DNA of 64,000 nucleotides from Ectobius pallidus (lineage: Eukaryota; Arthropoda; Insecta; Blattodea; Ectobiidae): contig CAXKWD010000002.1 in assembly GCA_964059195.1 (NCBI GenBank), positions 51,052,923-51,116,922 on the forward strand, read 5' to 3'. Made by a program: the position numbers and the translations under genes. Position 1 is the stretch's first letter; every line of letters starts with the position of its first letter. Positions 48,304 through 57,634 of this stretch are shown here, piece by piece. The notes beneath the pieces are model-generated. The model saw only the letters and a list, made by a program, of their open reading frames with translations. It made no database searches and was not told the DNA's origin.

Positions 48304-49003
48304 CAGTGAGTCCCACGCAAGAGTTGGCCAATGACGCGAGTTTCTGCATCGCGGCTGGAACAGTTTCAACTACCGAGCGATCGGGTGAAATATCTACGCA
48401 AATAATGCCACGGTCGGTGTAATGATTCAGGTTCTTACATTTACAATGAAAATAACCACGTACCTCATCACAAGAGATGTTGGAAATGTTCTCCTCTTGC
48501 ATCCACACAATACTGGCACCTTTTTAGGAAATTTTCTTTCACGCGCGTAAGTTCAGCTTCCGAGACAGAGTTACTTTCTCTTGTGATAGGCTTATGTGAT
48601 ATTGTCTTTAAGTTCTTCTAACAGTATGTAAATATTATTTATGGGGATACTTGAAAAATAAAGTGTATAGGTCAATTTCCCATACATAAGAAGAACTTAA
48701 AGACAATATCATAAAAGAAATTAACTCTATCTCGGAAGCTGAACTTATGCGCATGAAAGAAAATTTCCCAAAAAGGTGCCAGTATTGTGTGGATGCAAGA
48801 GGAGAACAATTCCAACATCTCTTGTGATGAGGTATGTGGTTATTTTCATTGTAATTTTAACTGTAAATGTGAGAACCTGAATCATTACACTGACCGCGGC
48901 ATTATTAGCGTAGATATTTCACTCGATCGCTTGGGAGTTGGAACTGTGCCAGCCACGACGCAGAAACCCACGTCATTGGCCAACTCTTGCGTGGGACTCA
49001 CTG
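48304..49003. mobile_element. Fold-back Tc1/mariner element, 320-bp arms
   Basis: Arms 48304-48627 and 48688-49003 are near-perfect complements, starting CAGTGAGTCCCACGCAAGAG and bordered by TA (48302-48303, 49004-49005). The plus-strand arm encodes the end of a mariner/Tc1-type transposase, ELKDNIIKEINSISEAELMR then KENFPKRCQYCVDARGEQFQ and HLL-stop (48693-48827). The left arm carries the same in reverse. The loop is about 60 bp. Built from two 3' ends, it cannot encode a transposase. Confidence 0.88.
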
Positions 49004-49131
49004 TATAACTTTTATATAACACTGTATGCTCAAGCTATGTGATAAAGCGTCATGCAGTAAGGACTCTCATTAGAAGAGACTTTTACTGTATTATTAACAT
49101 AATTAATATTGTACTAAAAAAAATAACTTAC

Positions 49132-49299
49132 CTCTTCATTACAGTCAGAATCCTTACACACTGAATAAACGTAAGGCATTAAAGCAATGTTACATTCCAA
49201 ATCCAATACACCATTTGGATCCATGTATCGATTCAAACTTCTGATGTGTCTTTTGTTCATGTCACTGAATATATAGCCTTCTTGTCTCAGCTCAATTCC
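49132..49299 (-). CDS. CENPI: CENP-I-like exon 5 of those visible
   Basis: Acceptor CTTTTCCCCAG; donor GTAAGT; 56 codons, phase 0 at both ends. It reads GIELRQEGYIFSDMNKRHIR, then SLNRYMDPNGVLDLECNIAL, then MPYVYSVCKDSDCNEE. As the donor is good, at least one more exon is expected downstream (below 49132), but the fold-back mariner at 48304-49003 and AT-rich DNA follow and I found no convincing exon. Confidence 0.7.
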
Positions 49300-50091
49300 C
49301 TGGGGAAAAGGAAACAGTTTATAAGAATACAGGTTGTTTAGTATGTTTTAGGTAAGGAAATGTGAATTTGCAAGAGAGATTGACAAATGTTAGTACATTT
49401 TCTTTTATTTTCTTCCATAAAGCCAAAAATAAAGTTCTAAATTATAATATACCGGTACCACAAACTCCTGATTATATTGGTGTTAACTGGGACCATGACA
49501 TGCACAAATAATAATAAATAAATTACTTAAAAAAAAAAGTCTGAATATTATTTTTTATTGAATATCCACATTACACAAAACCCTATTTCACCCGAAGGTA
49601 CATTAGGGTTGGAGATGTCACAAATGTTACTTACAATAGGTTATCCTGATATTGGAATCTGAATGTCTATTATACACAATTTACAATACTGTACAGTTCT
49701 TACCAGGCGTAATGCCTACAATAGTCCTACAGTTTCTTATGTCTTACGATATGGTAAGTCAATTATGTGAATTCGTTTTTATATAAACATAACCTTAAAT
49801 TATAGATAAGATATTGTTGGAATAAATAGCTTAACTAAGCAAGATAATATAAATTAACTGTGCAATACATTAAGTTAGGCAAGTAAATACCCCAATGACT
49901 GAATAAAAGTGTGAGAGTTAAAGCTTCGAAAATATTCTATTTACAAACGATTGAAAAAGTTTGTGTCCGTTTTTGTCAGCAAGGACGTGTCCAATGGGAC
50001 TGACATACTCTAAGTCTATTCTGAATATTAGAATCATTACTATTCTACCTCCAGGCTATACAAATATTCAAAGTGTAAATACTACTACACC

Positions 50092-50284
50092 ACCGGCGTG
50101 GTCTTGTGGTTAGCGTCGCTGACTACAGATCCGTCAGCTCGGGTTCGATGCCCGGTACCTTCTCGAATTTTTCTGAGGTAGGGAGGTCTGGAACGGAGTG
50201 CACTCAGCCTCGTGATTCAAATTGAGGAGCTACTTGATAGAGAAGTAGCGGCTCCGGTCATGGAAACCACCATTAACGGCCTTG
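50092..50284 (+). repeat. tRNA-derived SINE, family A, 3'-truncated
   Basis: A complete head (CCGGCGTGGTCTTGTGGTTA with B box GGGTTCGATGCCC) and the first half of the body, breaking off at ACCACCATTAACGGCC where the Penelope-like fragment begins. Confidence 0.88.
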
Positions 50285-50515
50285 GAACCAGAGTTAAAGA
50301 AATTAATACAAGGACACAAACAACTGGCAGTGTGGGAAAAAATTCACGTACACAAGAATAGGAACAGGCTTATGAACTTCAAAATTCCCGGGATGATGAT
50401 CTCATTAGAAGGTTCATTATTTGCCCACCAGAGGATACTGACACCAACCAACCAGCAGATGGAGTCTAGCTGAGGATGAATGAGGATGCCATTCGAAATT
50501 GCAGTTCAGATTAAT
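50282..50515 (+). pseudogene. Penelope-like element C-terminus, second fragment
   Basis: EPELKKLIQGHKQLAVWEKI, then HVHKNRNRLMNFKIPG parallels the 38259-38549 fragment (LLKS...LDIWERIYIK...NLMNFGMPEG). After a frameshift near 50400 the continuation DLIRRFIICPPEDT corresponds to DLMKKFVKPPPGT. The fragment joins a SINE exactly at its left end, so one truncated the other. It ends in a hammerhead-like motif. Confidence 0.55.
50465..50512 (+). ncRNA. Hammerhead-like motif, Penelope-like 3' end
   Basis: A canonical-type core CTGAGGA (50470-50476), one unpaired T, a perfect 5-bp stem II GAATG/CATTC (50478-50482, 50490-50494), and GAAA at 50495-50498. Stem I (TCTAG) meets CAGA after a GTT triplet, one base short of full pairing. 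Stem III is degraded. Probably inactive. Confidence 0.45.
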
Positions 50516-50785
50516 GACAATTCTAGTGAAGTTAGTGTGTAACAATCCATCTCATTAGTATTTTTATATAAAAGTAAGATATTTTTGTTCATTCTGAGGT
50601 GAGACGAATATATACTACAAACTGCGTTGTCTGTGATGTCTCAGAAAAAAGATGGCTTTTCATCAACATATGAGCCCTTGTAATGAGGAAACATAATTTA
50701 AAATTGTTTGCAATAATTGCTGTCCCCCCAAAAATTATGTTCCCTTTACAGTTTCACCTTATATGTATGCTTGAAATTCACTTAC

Positions 50786-51028
50786 TTTTCCTCTCCAAAG
50801 ACAGTTTATGAAATCACTGAGGTACATTCTATGGTTTGTGACCTGTTCATCAAATTCCCTTCTCAGGTTCAATGCTTTCAGTCGAGGATAAACACTTTCG
50901 TATTTCACCAGAATGTCACACACTCTATCCAGCATGAAGGTATTTCTTGTGATTAAGCCATTGTATACAACTGATGGTGGCATTATAGTCCATATCGGAA
51001 GATTATGCCTTTCTTCCAGGAAATTTAT
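50786..51028 (-). CDS. CENPI: CENP-I-like exon 4 of those visible
   Basis: Acceptor TTTGTTGCAG; donor GTAAGTG; 81 codons, phase 0 at both ends. Contains INFLEERHNLPIWTIMPPSV, VYNGLITRNTFMLDRVCDIL, then MYLSDFINCLWRGK. The PP-x-VY, RVCDIL and CLWR elements, in this order and spacing, are the strongest reason for the CENP-I call. Confidence 0.78.
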
Positions 51029-51552
51029 CTGCAACAAATTTCATCAGTTTATATAAACTCAATCTAGTGTAAAGGAGAGGAGTACCAGAGAACTTACCAA
51101 TCATTAGAGAGGCTGTCTCCCTCAGTGTACCTCTGAGTTGATAGTAGCACAATAAAGATATTACAATACATAAAAAGTTGAAAATTTTTGGGTAAACTTT
51201 ACCCTTTGTCAATCACTGGAGAAGATAGAGAACAGTTTATATAAAATAATACTTTAAACGAAACAAATTTATAATGTTGTATTTTACTGCAAGATGCTTG
51301 TTCAAAGCAAAGAGTGGTTGTGCTCATTTTTATAAATTATTAAAGCGAATAAAATCCTCAAATACGTAAAACTAATAAAAAGTAATAAACAATATTCAAT
51401 ACTTTTTCTCCATCAAACTACAGCATGGACATAAGTTATTTGACCAAAGTATTAACTTACACATAGGCCTATTAACAATAAGTACCGTAGTCTCACCTCC
51501 ATATCTATGAAGCCCTGACAGGTAAGCAATCTCTGCTAAACTAAACTAAACT

Positions 51553-51860
51553 CTGTGGCGCTACATCCCTGGATTGACTTGGCCTACCACCCGACCGCTG
51601 CGTCATGTCCCGTAGGCAGGTGGCAGGATTGGGGGGCATGTGGTCAGCATGCCGACACCCACGGCCGTTAATGGTAGTTTCCTTGACCGGAGCCGCTACT
51701 TCTCTATCAAGTAGCTCCTCAATTTTGAATCACAAGGCTGAGTGCACCCCTACCAGACCTCCCTACCTCAGAAAAATCCGAGGAGGTACCGGGAATCGAA
51801 CCCGGGCCGACGGATCTGTAGTCAGCGATGCTAACCACAAGACCACGCCGGCGGACAAGC
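51553..51860 (-). repeat. tRNA-derived SINE, family A, full length
   Basis: A complete minus-strand copy: head ends at CCGCCGGCGTGGTCTTGTGG (complement near 51840-51857), B box GGGTTCGATTCCC, the full body and GTAGGCCAAGTCAATCCAGG near 51570. The 92-codon plus-strand frame across it is spurious. Confidence 0.92.
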
Positions 51861-51874
51861 AATCTCTGCTAGCT

Positions 51875-51926
51875 ACCTGCTAAATATGATGTGTTTCGGC
51901 ATTAATTCGCCATCTTCAGGTACACA
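51875..51926 (-). ncRNA. Hammerhead-like motif, decayed
   Basis: Minus strand core CTGAAGA (51919-51913), stem II GGC/GCC, GAAA (51897-51894), then an ATC triplet (51890-51888). Stem I and the second pair of stem III no longer pair, plausibly through CpG-type G-to-A changes. Oriented opposite to the motif at 52005-52048. Confidence 0.35.
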
Positions 51927-52004
51927 AGCATATCTAGTGTACATCTAGCAGCAGGAGAACAAGCATGCATTTTTCGACATGATACAACAGTTCACACAAA
52001 AGAA

Positions 52005-52048
52005 GTCTACCTGAAGATGGCAAATTAATGCCGAAACATGTCGTAGGA
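52005..52048 (+). ncRNA. Hammerhead-like ribozyme motif, best preserved
   Basis: Stem I TCTAC (52006-52010) pairs with GTAGG (52043-52047). The core CTGAAGA (52011-52017) fits CTGANGA. One T is unpaired, then stem II GGC (52019-52021) pairs with GCC (52030-52032). GAAA is at 52033-52036. A 2-bp stem III with an AT loop leads to a GTC triplet (52040-52042) at the cleavage position. The very short stem III is typical of retroelement hammerheads. Confidence 0.6.
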
Positions 52049-52165
52049 AACTAAGACTACAGTTACAATTTTAACTTAAAATAAGGCAATTTTATGGAAA
52101 GTCTAACAAATTTTAAAATTTGTAGGTAATTTTAATTGTTGGTTTTTAAGACTAGTTATTTTCTA

Positions 52166-52566
52166 TCTATATTAATAAAAGGAAGTGTCTGTCTTCCTTC
52201 CTCCTGTCTGTCTGTCCGCGATGCCCAGCGAAATCTACTCAATGCAGAGATCTGAAATTTTAAACAAAGGTGGACTGATGGGTTGGAAAATGCACCTCGA
52301 AGTCGGAATTTTAATTTTCGCTTTCGTTCGTGAGTTATGAGTGAAAAACGGGCAGAAAACGTGTATTTTTTGCGTTTTTGAAGGATCAGTTTTCAGTAAT
52401 ACATTTAGATGTCAAATCAATTACAGTTGCTTTTGGCTATTTTTGTCATACCTTGGACATAAAACCATCGCGATCGCTTGAATGTTGTAGCTCACGCTGG
52501 TCGATTCATTTGTTTATAATGTCAAGGCACGCAGACATATGAAATTTTCAACCTACACCGAAGAGG

Positions 52567-52602
<36 letters not shown>

Positions 52603-53163
52603 AGAGGGATAATCAATATAGGCCTAAATATGGTCAAACATTGTTTTATTTGGACGAAACTCACTATACAGGGGTTTTCTGGGCCAAGGACCTCGAATCT
52701 GAGGTCGCTTTTACCAGGCGACGCTATCTAATCGTGGTATGTAATTCACATGATTTAGGTGTTAATAAATATAATGATTTAACTATTATGCTCTTAATTT
52801 TTAGTTTTTGAAATAATTATCGCGAGCGATCGCTTGATTTTGTAAGTCCATCCTGGACAAGTCATTTGTTTAGAATGTCAAGTCCCGTAGACGTATGAAA
52901 TTTTCAACCTACACGGAAGAGGGATAATCAATATAGGCCTAAATATGCTCAAACATTGTTCGACTTGGACGAAACTCAATATGAAGGGGTTTTCTGGACC
53001 AGGGAATTCGAATCTGAGGTCGCTTTTACCAGGCGACGCTATCTAATCATGGTATGTAGTCCACGTGAATTAGATGTTAATAAATATAATGATTTAACTA
53101 TTATGCTCTTAATTTTTAATTTTTCAAATAATTATCGCGGGCGAAGCCGCGGACACATGCTAG
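52166..53163 (+). mobile_element. Non-autonomous Helitron
   Basis: Begins TCTATATTAATAAAAGGAAG after an A (52165). Ends with a GC hairpin (CGCGGGCGAAGCCGCG, about 53136-53151), a short spacer and CTAG followed by T. The 5'-TC, 3' hairpin plus CTAG and A/T target are the Helitron signature. No Rep/helicase coding. An internal direct duplication makes up most of the right half. Confidence 0.85.
52470..53145 (+). repeat. Two-copy direct duplication inside the Helitron
   Basis: Unit 1 (about 52470-52829) and unit 2 (about 52830-53145) share CGATCGCTTGA, GAAATTTTCAACCTACAC, GGGATAATCAATATAGGCCT and a block encoding ESEVAEFTRRRYLI-like peptides (SEVAFTRRRYLI in both). Unit 1 carries an (ATT)n expansion at 52566-52603. 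Copies differ at scattered sites, so the duplication is not recent. Confidence 0.9.
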
Positions 53164-53165
53164 TT

Positions 53166-53620
53166 GTTAATATACCTAAGTTAGTATTTTAGACAAGTAA
53201 CCTATATTACATCCACAATGGTTATACAGCAAGACATGTTTTAAATTAGAATGTATAATTAATAATTGAGCACAAGTGGAAGTATTGACATTATCACAGA
53301 TGAAATTCCTTCTGTTATTCATAATTTTACAACAAACCAAACATGTGGGCCTTACCCCTTTTCAGCAAACAGAAAAGACTCTTCCCATAATAAATTCAAT
53401 GGTGCTGAATTCTTAGTGGACGTTCGTTTTTCTGACACGTCTGGTCCGCCACTGTGTATTGCCAAGAAAGAACTGGTCATATACGGATGCACACACAGCG
53501 CTAACACAGCTGTTAGAAGTCAGTGATTTTGTTTTGATGTTACGAATGCAAACTTGCATTGCTGTCAGGTAATAATATTCGTGCCATTTATGAAATTATA
53601 CTATTTACTGTCCCTGTACA
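53166..53620. other. No recognised gene; hAT-like end
   Basis: Complemented, 53440-53453 reads CAGTGGCGGACCAG, a hAT-type terminus, without a visible partner. Confidence 0.35.
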
Positions 53621-53624
53621 TGTA

Positions 53625-55015
53625 CAGTCAGCGAAATGGATAGCTGGAAATTGTCAACAAAACGAGACTACGGTACATAAATAGACAGTAACTTCTGTAA
53701 TCCAGCAAACTAAACACGAAATCATAAAAAACAGCTAAAATATACTTCGAAGATATACTCTAATAATAACAAACACACTCACTGGCGGAACATTGACAAT
53801 TAGATGCAACACATCAGCTGTTGCAAACACAAACCAAATGTATGACAATGCACAGTGGTGGAACGACCCCAGCTGTTGACAATAAAAAGAAATAATATGA
53901 AAATGTCTCTCAAATAAAATGTTATCGAACACGTAGGTCTAGTATTTGAATTACACAAATACTCTTACAGAAACTTAATAAGATGTCCATGCGCTGTTCC
54001 TTGCAATAACTTCATGCAGTCTTCTAGGCACAGACTCGATGAGGTTCTGAAACAGGTCTGGTTGCCCACGTAGATCTTCCCATACATGCCGACAGTGCTC
54101 GAATAATTGAGCTCTAGTTCTCTCCTGTGCAGGCACCCACTTCTTCACCATGTGTGCCCAAATGTGTTCAATGATGTTCATGTCGGGAGACATTGGAGGC
54201 CAGTCAAGAACCTGGATGTCAGGATGGCGGTCAAAGAAGTCCCGAGTAACACCTGCAGTATGAACGCCACTTTTGTCTAGGACAAACCTGATTACTGGAA
54301 CGTCCTCAGCAGGGTAAATGGCTCTGGCGGTGGGAACAACAACTTGTTCCAAGATCTCCACAAATTCGTCTACATGCATGCGTGGTGTTATCTCAACTAA
54401 TTCACCAGGGCCAGCTGTGCTTATCCATTCCAAAATACCGCAGGTAATTCGGCCAGACCGATGGATTTTCTGGATGTAACTTCCATTAAACCGGGTGCCA
54501 TTGGGACGCCAACAAGTGAGAGATGTTCCTGGCTCGGATGAAAAGACTTTCTCGTCCAACCAAATGGTAATATCCCACATTTCTGGTGGTGTTGATAGCT
54601 CCTGTAGGGAAAATCCCACTCGGGTTTCTCGGTGGTTGGGTCGAAGCACCTGTTTTTTGTCAGCTCGGCGATGACGAAATCCTGTCACAGGGTTGATGGC
54701 TCGCTGTGCGATTGGTAATTGCTAGGTCTACCCATGCATCTATCCACTTCCACACTGTGTCCAGCTTGCATGGTATCATTGTTGCAATCTCTTGAGGTGC
54801 CATATTAGCAGCCTGCCACATACCCACAATGCAACCTCTATTTATTTGCGAAATAATTGGAGCCATTCTGCCACGAGGAAGTACCCGAGCGCAACTGTTT
54901 ACGTCCAGCTTACAGAGGTGGGAGGGATAACTGATCATGTACTTGTAGGGGGATGTTAAAGCGTCTGACCAGTTTTGTTTTGTTGACAATTTCCAGCTAT
55001 CCATTTCCCTGACTA
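53625..55015 (-). mobile_element. Tc1-like transposon, 1.4 kb, near full length
   Basis: About 40-bp inverted ends (AGTCAGxGAAATGGATAGCT) are bordered by TA (53623-53624, 55016-55017). The interior is a minus-strand transposase with one frameshift. It lies in an intron of the CENP-I-like gene. Confidence 0.92.
53975..54942 (-). pseudogene. Tc1-like transposase, frameshifted
   Basis: The N-terminal part (frame ending at 54660) has an HTH-like segment, ISQINRGCIVGMWQAANMAP, then QEIATMIPCKLDTVWKWIDA. A frameshift near 54690 leads to the DDE part: DITIWLDEKVF (first Asp), then RFVLDKSGVHTA (second Asp, with Lys instead of the usual Asn after it), then WPPMSPDMNIIEHIWAHMVK (Glu). The spacing fits the Tc1 family's DD34E fold. 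The start is uncertain; the longest frame runs into the terminal repeat. Confidence 0.85.
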
Positions 55016-55300
55016 TACATGATGCAATAGTGGTCAATCTTCTAAGCACATGACATTAGCCATAAATATGCAAAAGTATTCCCTATTCTGGTCCAGTGAT
55101 TTGATTTTAAGAAAGTAGTTCAAACACAACAGTAAAATCTAATGAATACAACAATTTAAAAAATTCAGATTGTATACATAAATGAGTTCAGTATAATTAT
55201 GGTATTAATACCATATACTGTATCTATTTGCTGAATTATGACAACCCTAACCTTATGCAGAATCACTAAGCACAGAGTTGGAAATCAATCAGTAACTTAC

Positions 55301-55489
55301 CAGTTCAAAGAAGTTGAGGGCTTCATTAAGAATGACATAACTGCCATTTTCTAGAAGCAAGCCTAGGTTACAGAGGTCACTTACAAACTTTACAATCGAT
55401 TGAAATACATCAAAGCCACACCATTCACTGTCAGCGCCAAGAAACAAGCATGACTTCTTCTTCTTCATTCTATACCATATTACAGCAAT
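55301..55489 (-). CDS. CENPI: CENP-I-like exon 3 of those visible
   Basis: Acceptor TTTCTTTACAG; donor GTAAGT; 63 codons, phase 0 at both ends. It reads IAVIWYRMKKKKSCLFLGAD, then EWCGFDVFQSIVKFVSDLCN, then LGLLLENGSYVILNEALNFF-EL. It joins directly to the next exon to give the FFEL-INFLEE-RHNLP segment characteristic of CENP-I. The intron upstream is about 6.5 kb because of the R2-like/hAT insertion. Confidence 0.75.
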
Positions 55490-55526
55490 CTGTAAAGAAA
55501 TGCAGTTAACAATTTATTAAAAACTA

Positions 55527-56350
55527 GCTTAAAAGACCCGGCGTCGCCCGGGTTTTGTATTTTGTAATTGGAAATTAGCTTATGAAGGATTTTCAATTTT
55601 AAATTCTAAGTCCTTATATAGGCATTTATAATTTGAAATAGGAAGAACGACTTATTACACTCAAACTATTCCCTCAGAAAACGCTTGATATAGTTTTTTA
55701 TGGCTCATAGAGGATCTAGAATTTTGCATCCCATCGCTTGTACAGTGCACAGCAAGCCTGGTAGAGGTTTAAATAAGAAGAAACAGAAATTCCTGTAACA
55801 TAAAATTGTAATATCGAGGCGGGAAATTTCCCACTCTTATGTTACCATAAAGCCTTCATACTTTTCTCTCCAAAAACCTGTGATATAATATAATAATATA
55901 CACATTACCATACCTCGTTTTGTTTTCTCTATGTCCAGGGTAGAGAAAGTTATGTGATTCCATTATTTTAGTGGATTTCATTCTGTAATATTTATTTATA
56001 ACATGAATTATTTTGATAACTTCTCTTATTTGTCAAAAGTGCATTTCATTTGTTTCTTCCAAGCCCACCTGATACCATTTGGCAACAATATATTCTGTGA
56101 TTTGGAATTGATAATTCTATGTAAAAAGGGATTAAGTATTTTCAAAAACATTTAATTTTTGGCATTTAGAATCAGAATTTTTCAAAATCCTTTCTTAGTG
56201 AGCACCTACATTATAAAACGAAGGTACTGTCAAAATTCCAAGTCTCTACCTGTTATAGTTTAGGCTGTACGTTGATTCCTGTCATTCAGTCAATCAGTCA
56301 GTCAGTCATTCATTCAGTCAGTCAGGACAAAGCCTTTTATATATATATAG
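55527..56350 (+). repeat. Retroposon-like repeat, GACCCGGCGTCGCCCGGG end, copy 2
   Basis: Matches 7987-8330 from ACTAGCTTAAAAGACCCGGC through TATGGCTCATAGAGGATC, then diverges. It ends in CAGTCAGTCAGT repeats and a TATATATATAGATA tail. Confidence 0.65.
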
Positions 56351-56689
56351 ATACATTTGCTTCAGTTTGCAAATACAAGTAGGCCTACATGAAAATCCTT
56401 CTGGCATGGCCATAACAAAGTTAAGGTGCTAAAGTATTTTTTGAAACTTTTTTCTTACCTGACATTTTTTCTTTAAACATGCAGCATTTATGTTAATCAC
56501 TATTAAAGAATTCAATGTATTAGAGCTAAAATATGTTTTTAATAATTAAAGTTTCTGTGTTTCTACTGTGTTCTTTCTATGAAATTGGGTAAAAATGTTA
56601 TATTTTAAACTTGGTTCATAATGTAAATCCACTAGAAAAATGTTTCCAGAACAACGTTTTGTTTTATCATACGTAATCCCATGAGAGTT

Positions 56690-57226
56690 GAAGAGTTTAT
56701 CGATAGAATTTATCTGATGAAACCCATCAACTCGAGTTGGATTTATTAAGACTATTCCATGAATAAAAATGTAACGGATTATACAAATAATAATTACTTT
56801 CGTGCTTTGTTGCATAAAAACAAAACTAACAGCTGTGAGATCACGACCTACTATGAATCAACCATCCATGAATCGATTCAAGTTACCATGTTGTAACTAG
56901 GGCTACCAATGGTGCATATAAGACATAAGTTACTTAACTTCATTCAGGTAAGCTAGGAGCAGAACAGAATAAAAGCACATGAACTGGCTTGCACTGAATC
57001 GAAATTGTGTTTTCAATCAATGTACATTTCTATTCTTTCAATTTCCAAACAAGGTATGTTGTTTAAAAAATTTGTTTTTGTGCAGACAATTTTACCTGAT
57101 AAAACAGCATTCTTGCGATTCCTACAAGAATACTGTAAGATAAACGGCCGTGATTGGTCTATATCCAAGGAACTGCTAAATGTTATTGGTCAATATCAAA
57201 CACACGGTGTATGAGTGGAATAGTCA
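56690..57226. repeat. Long dispersed repeat, copy 2
   Basis: Reverse-orientation partner of 26237-26830. GACTATTCCA at 56752 and TGGAATAGTC near 57217 frame the shared core. Confidence 0.7.
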
Positions 57227-57634
57227 AATTAAAATATTTATTTTATGATTTAAAAAAGTCAAAAATAAATTTAAAACCATACAATGGCAACATTTATATG
57301 GAATTTCATTTGCATGATGGTCCTGCATGTGCTGTAAAAATTTCATCAAATTTAGTTAACATTTGATATATAAGTTGTTTCAAAACAAATTTTCAGGAAA
57401 AGTAATAAAAGTCAAGAGTTTGCACGTTTTGTTTTTGAAATCCTGCACCGATTCAAAATTCAAATGTTACAATGATAGAATAAACCAAAAAAGTTTGGTA
57501 GCCTATCACAAGCTAACCACAAACAATTTTCATAATTTCTGTTACCAAAATGCAAAATATCAATTTTTTGTTCTATAAATAATTGCAAAAAAGTAATGTT
57601 CCAAAATTTATATGAATTTTACTTGCATAATGAC

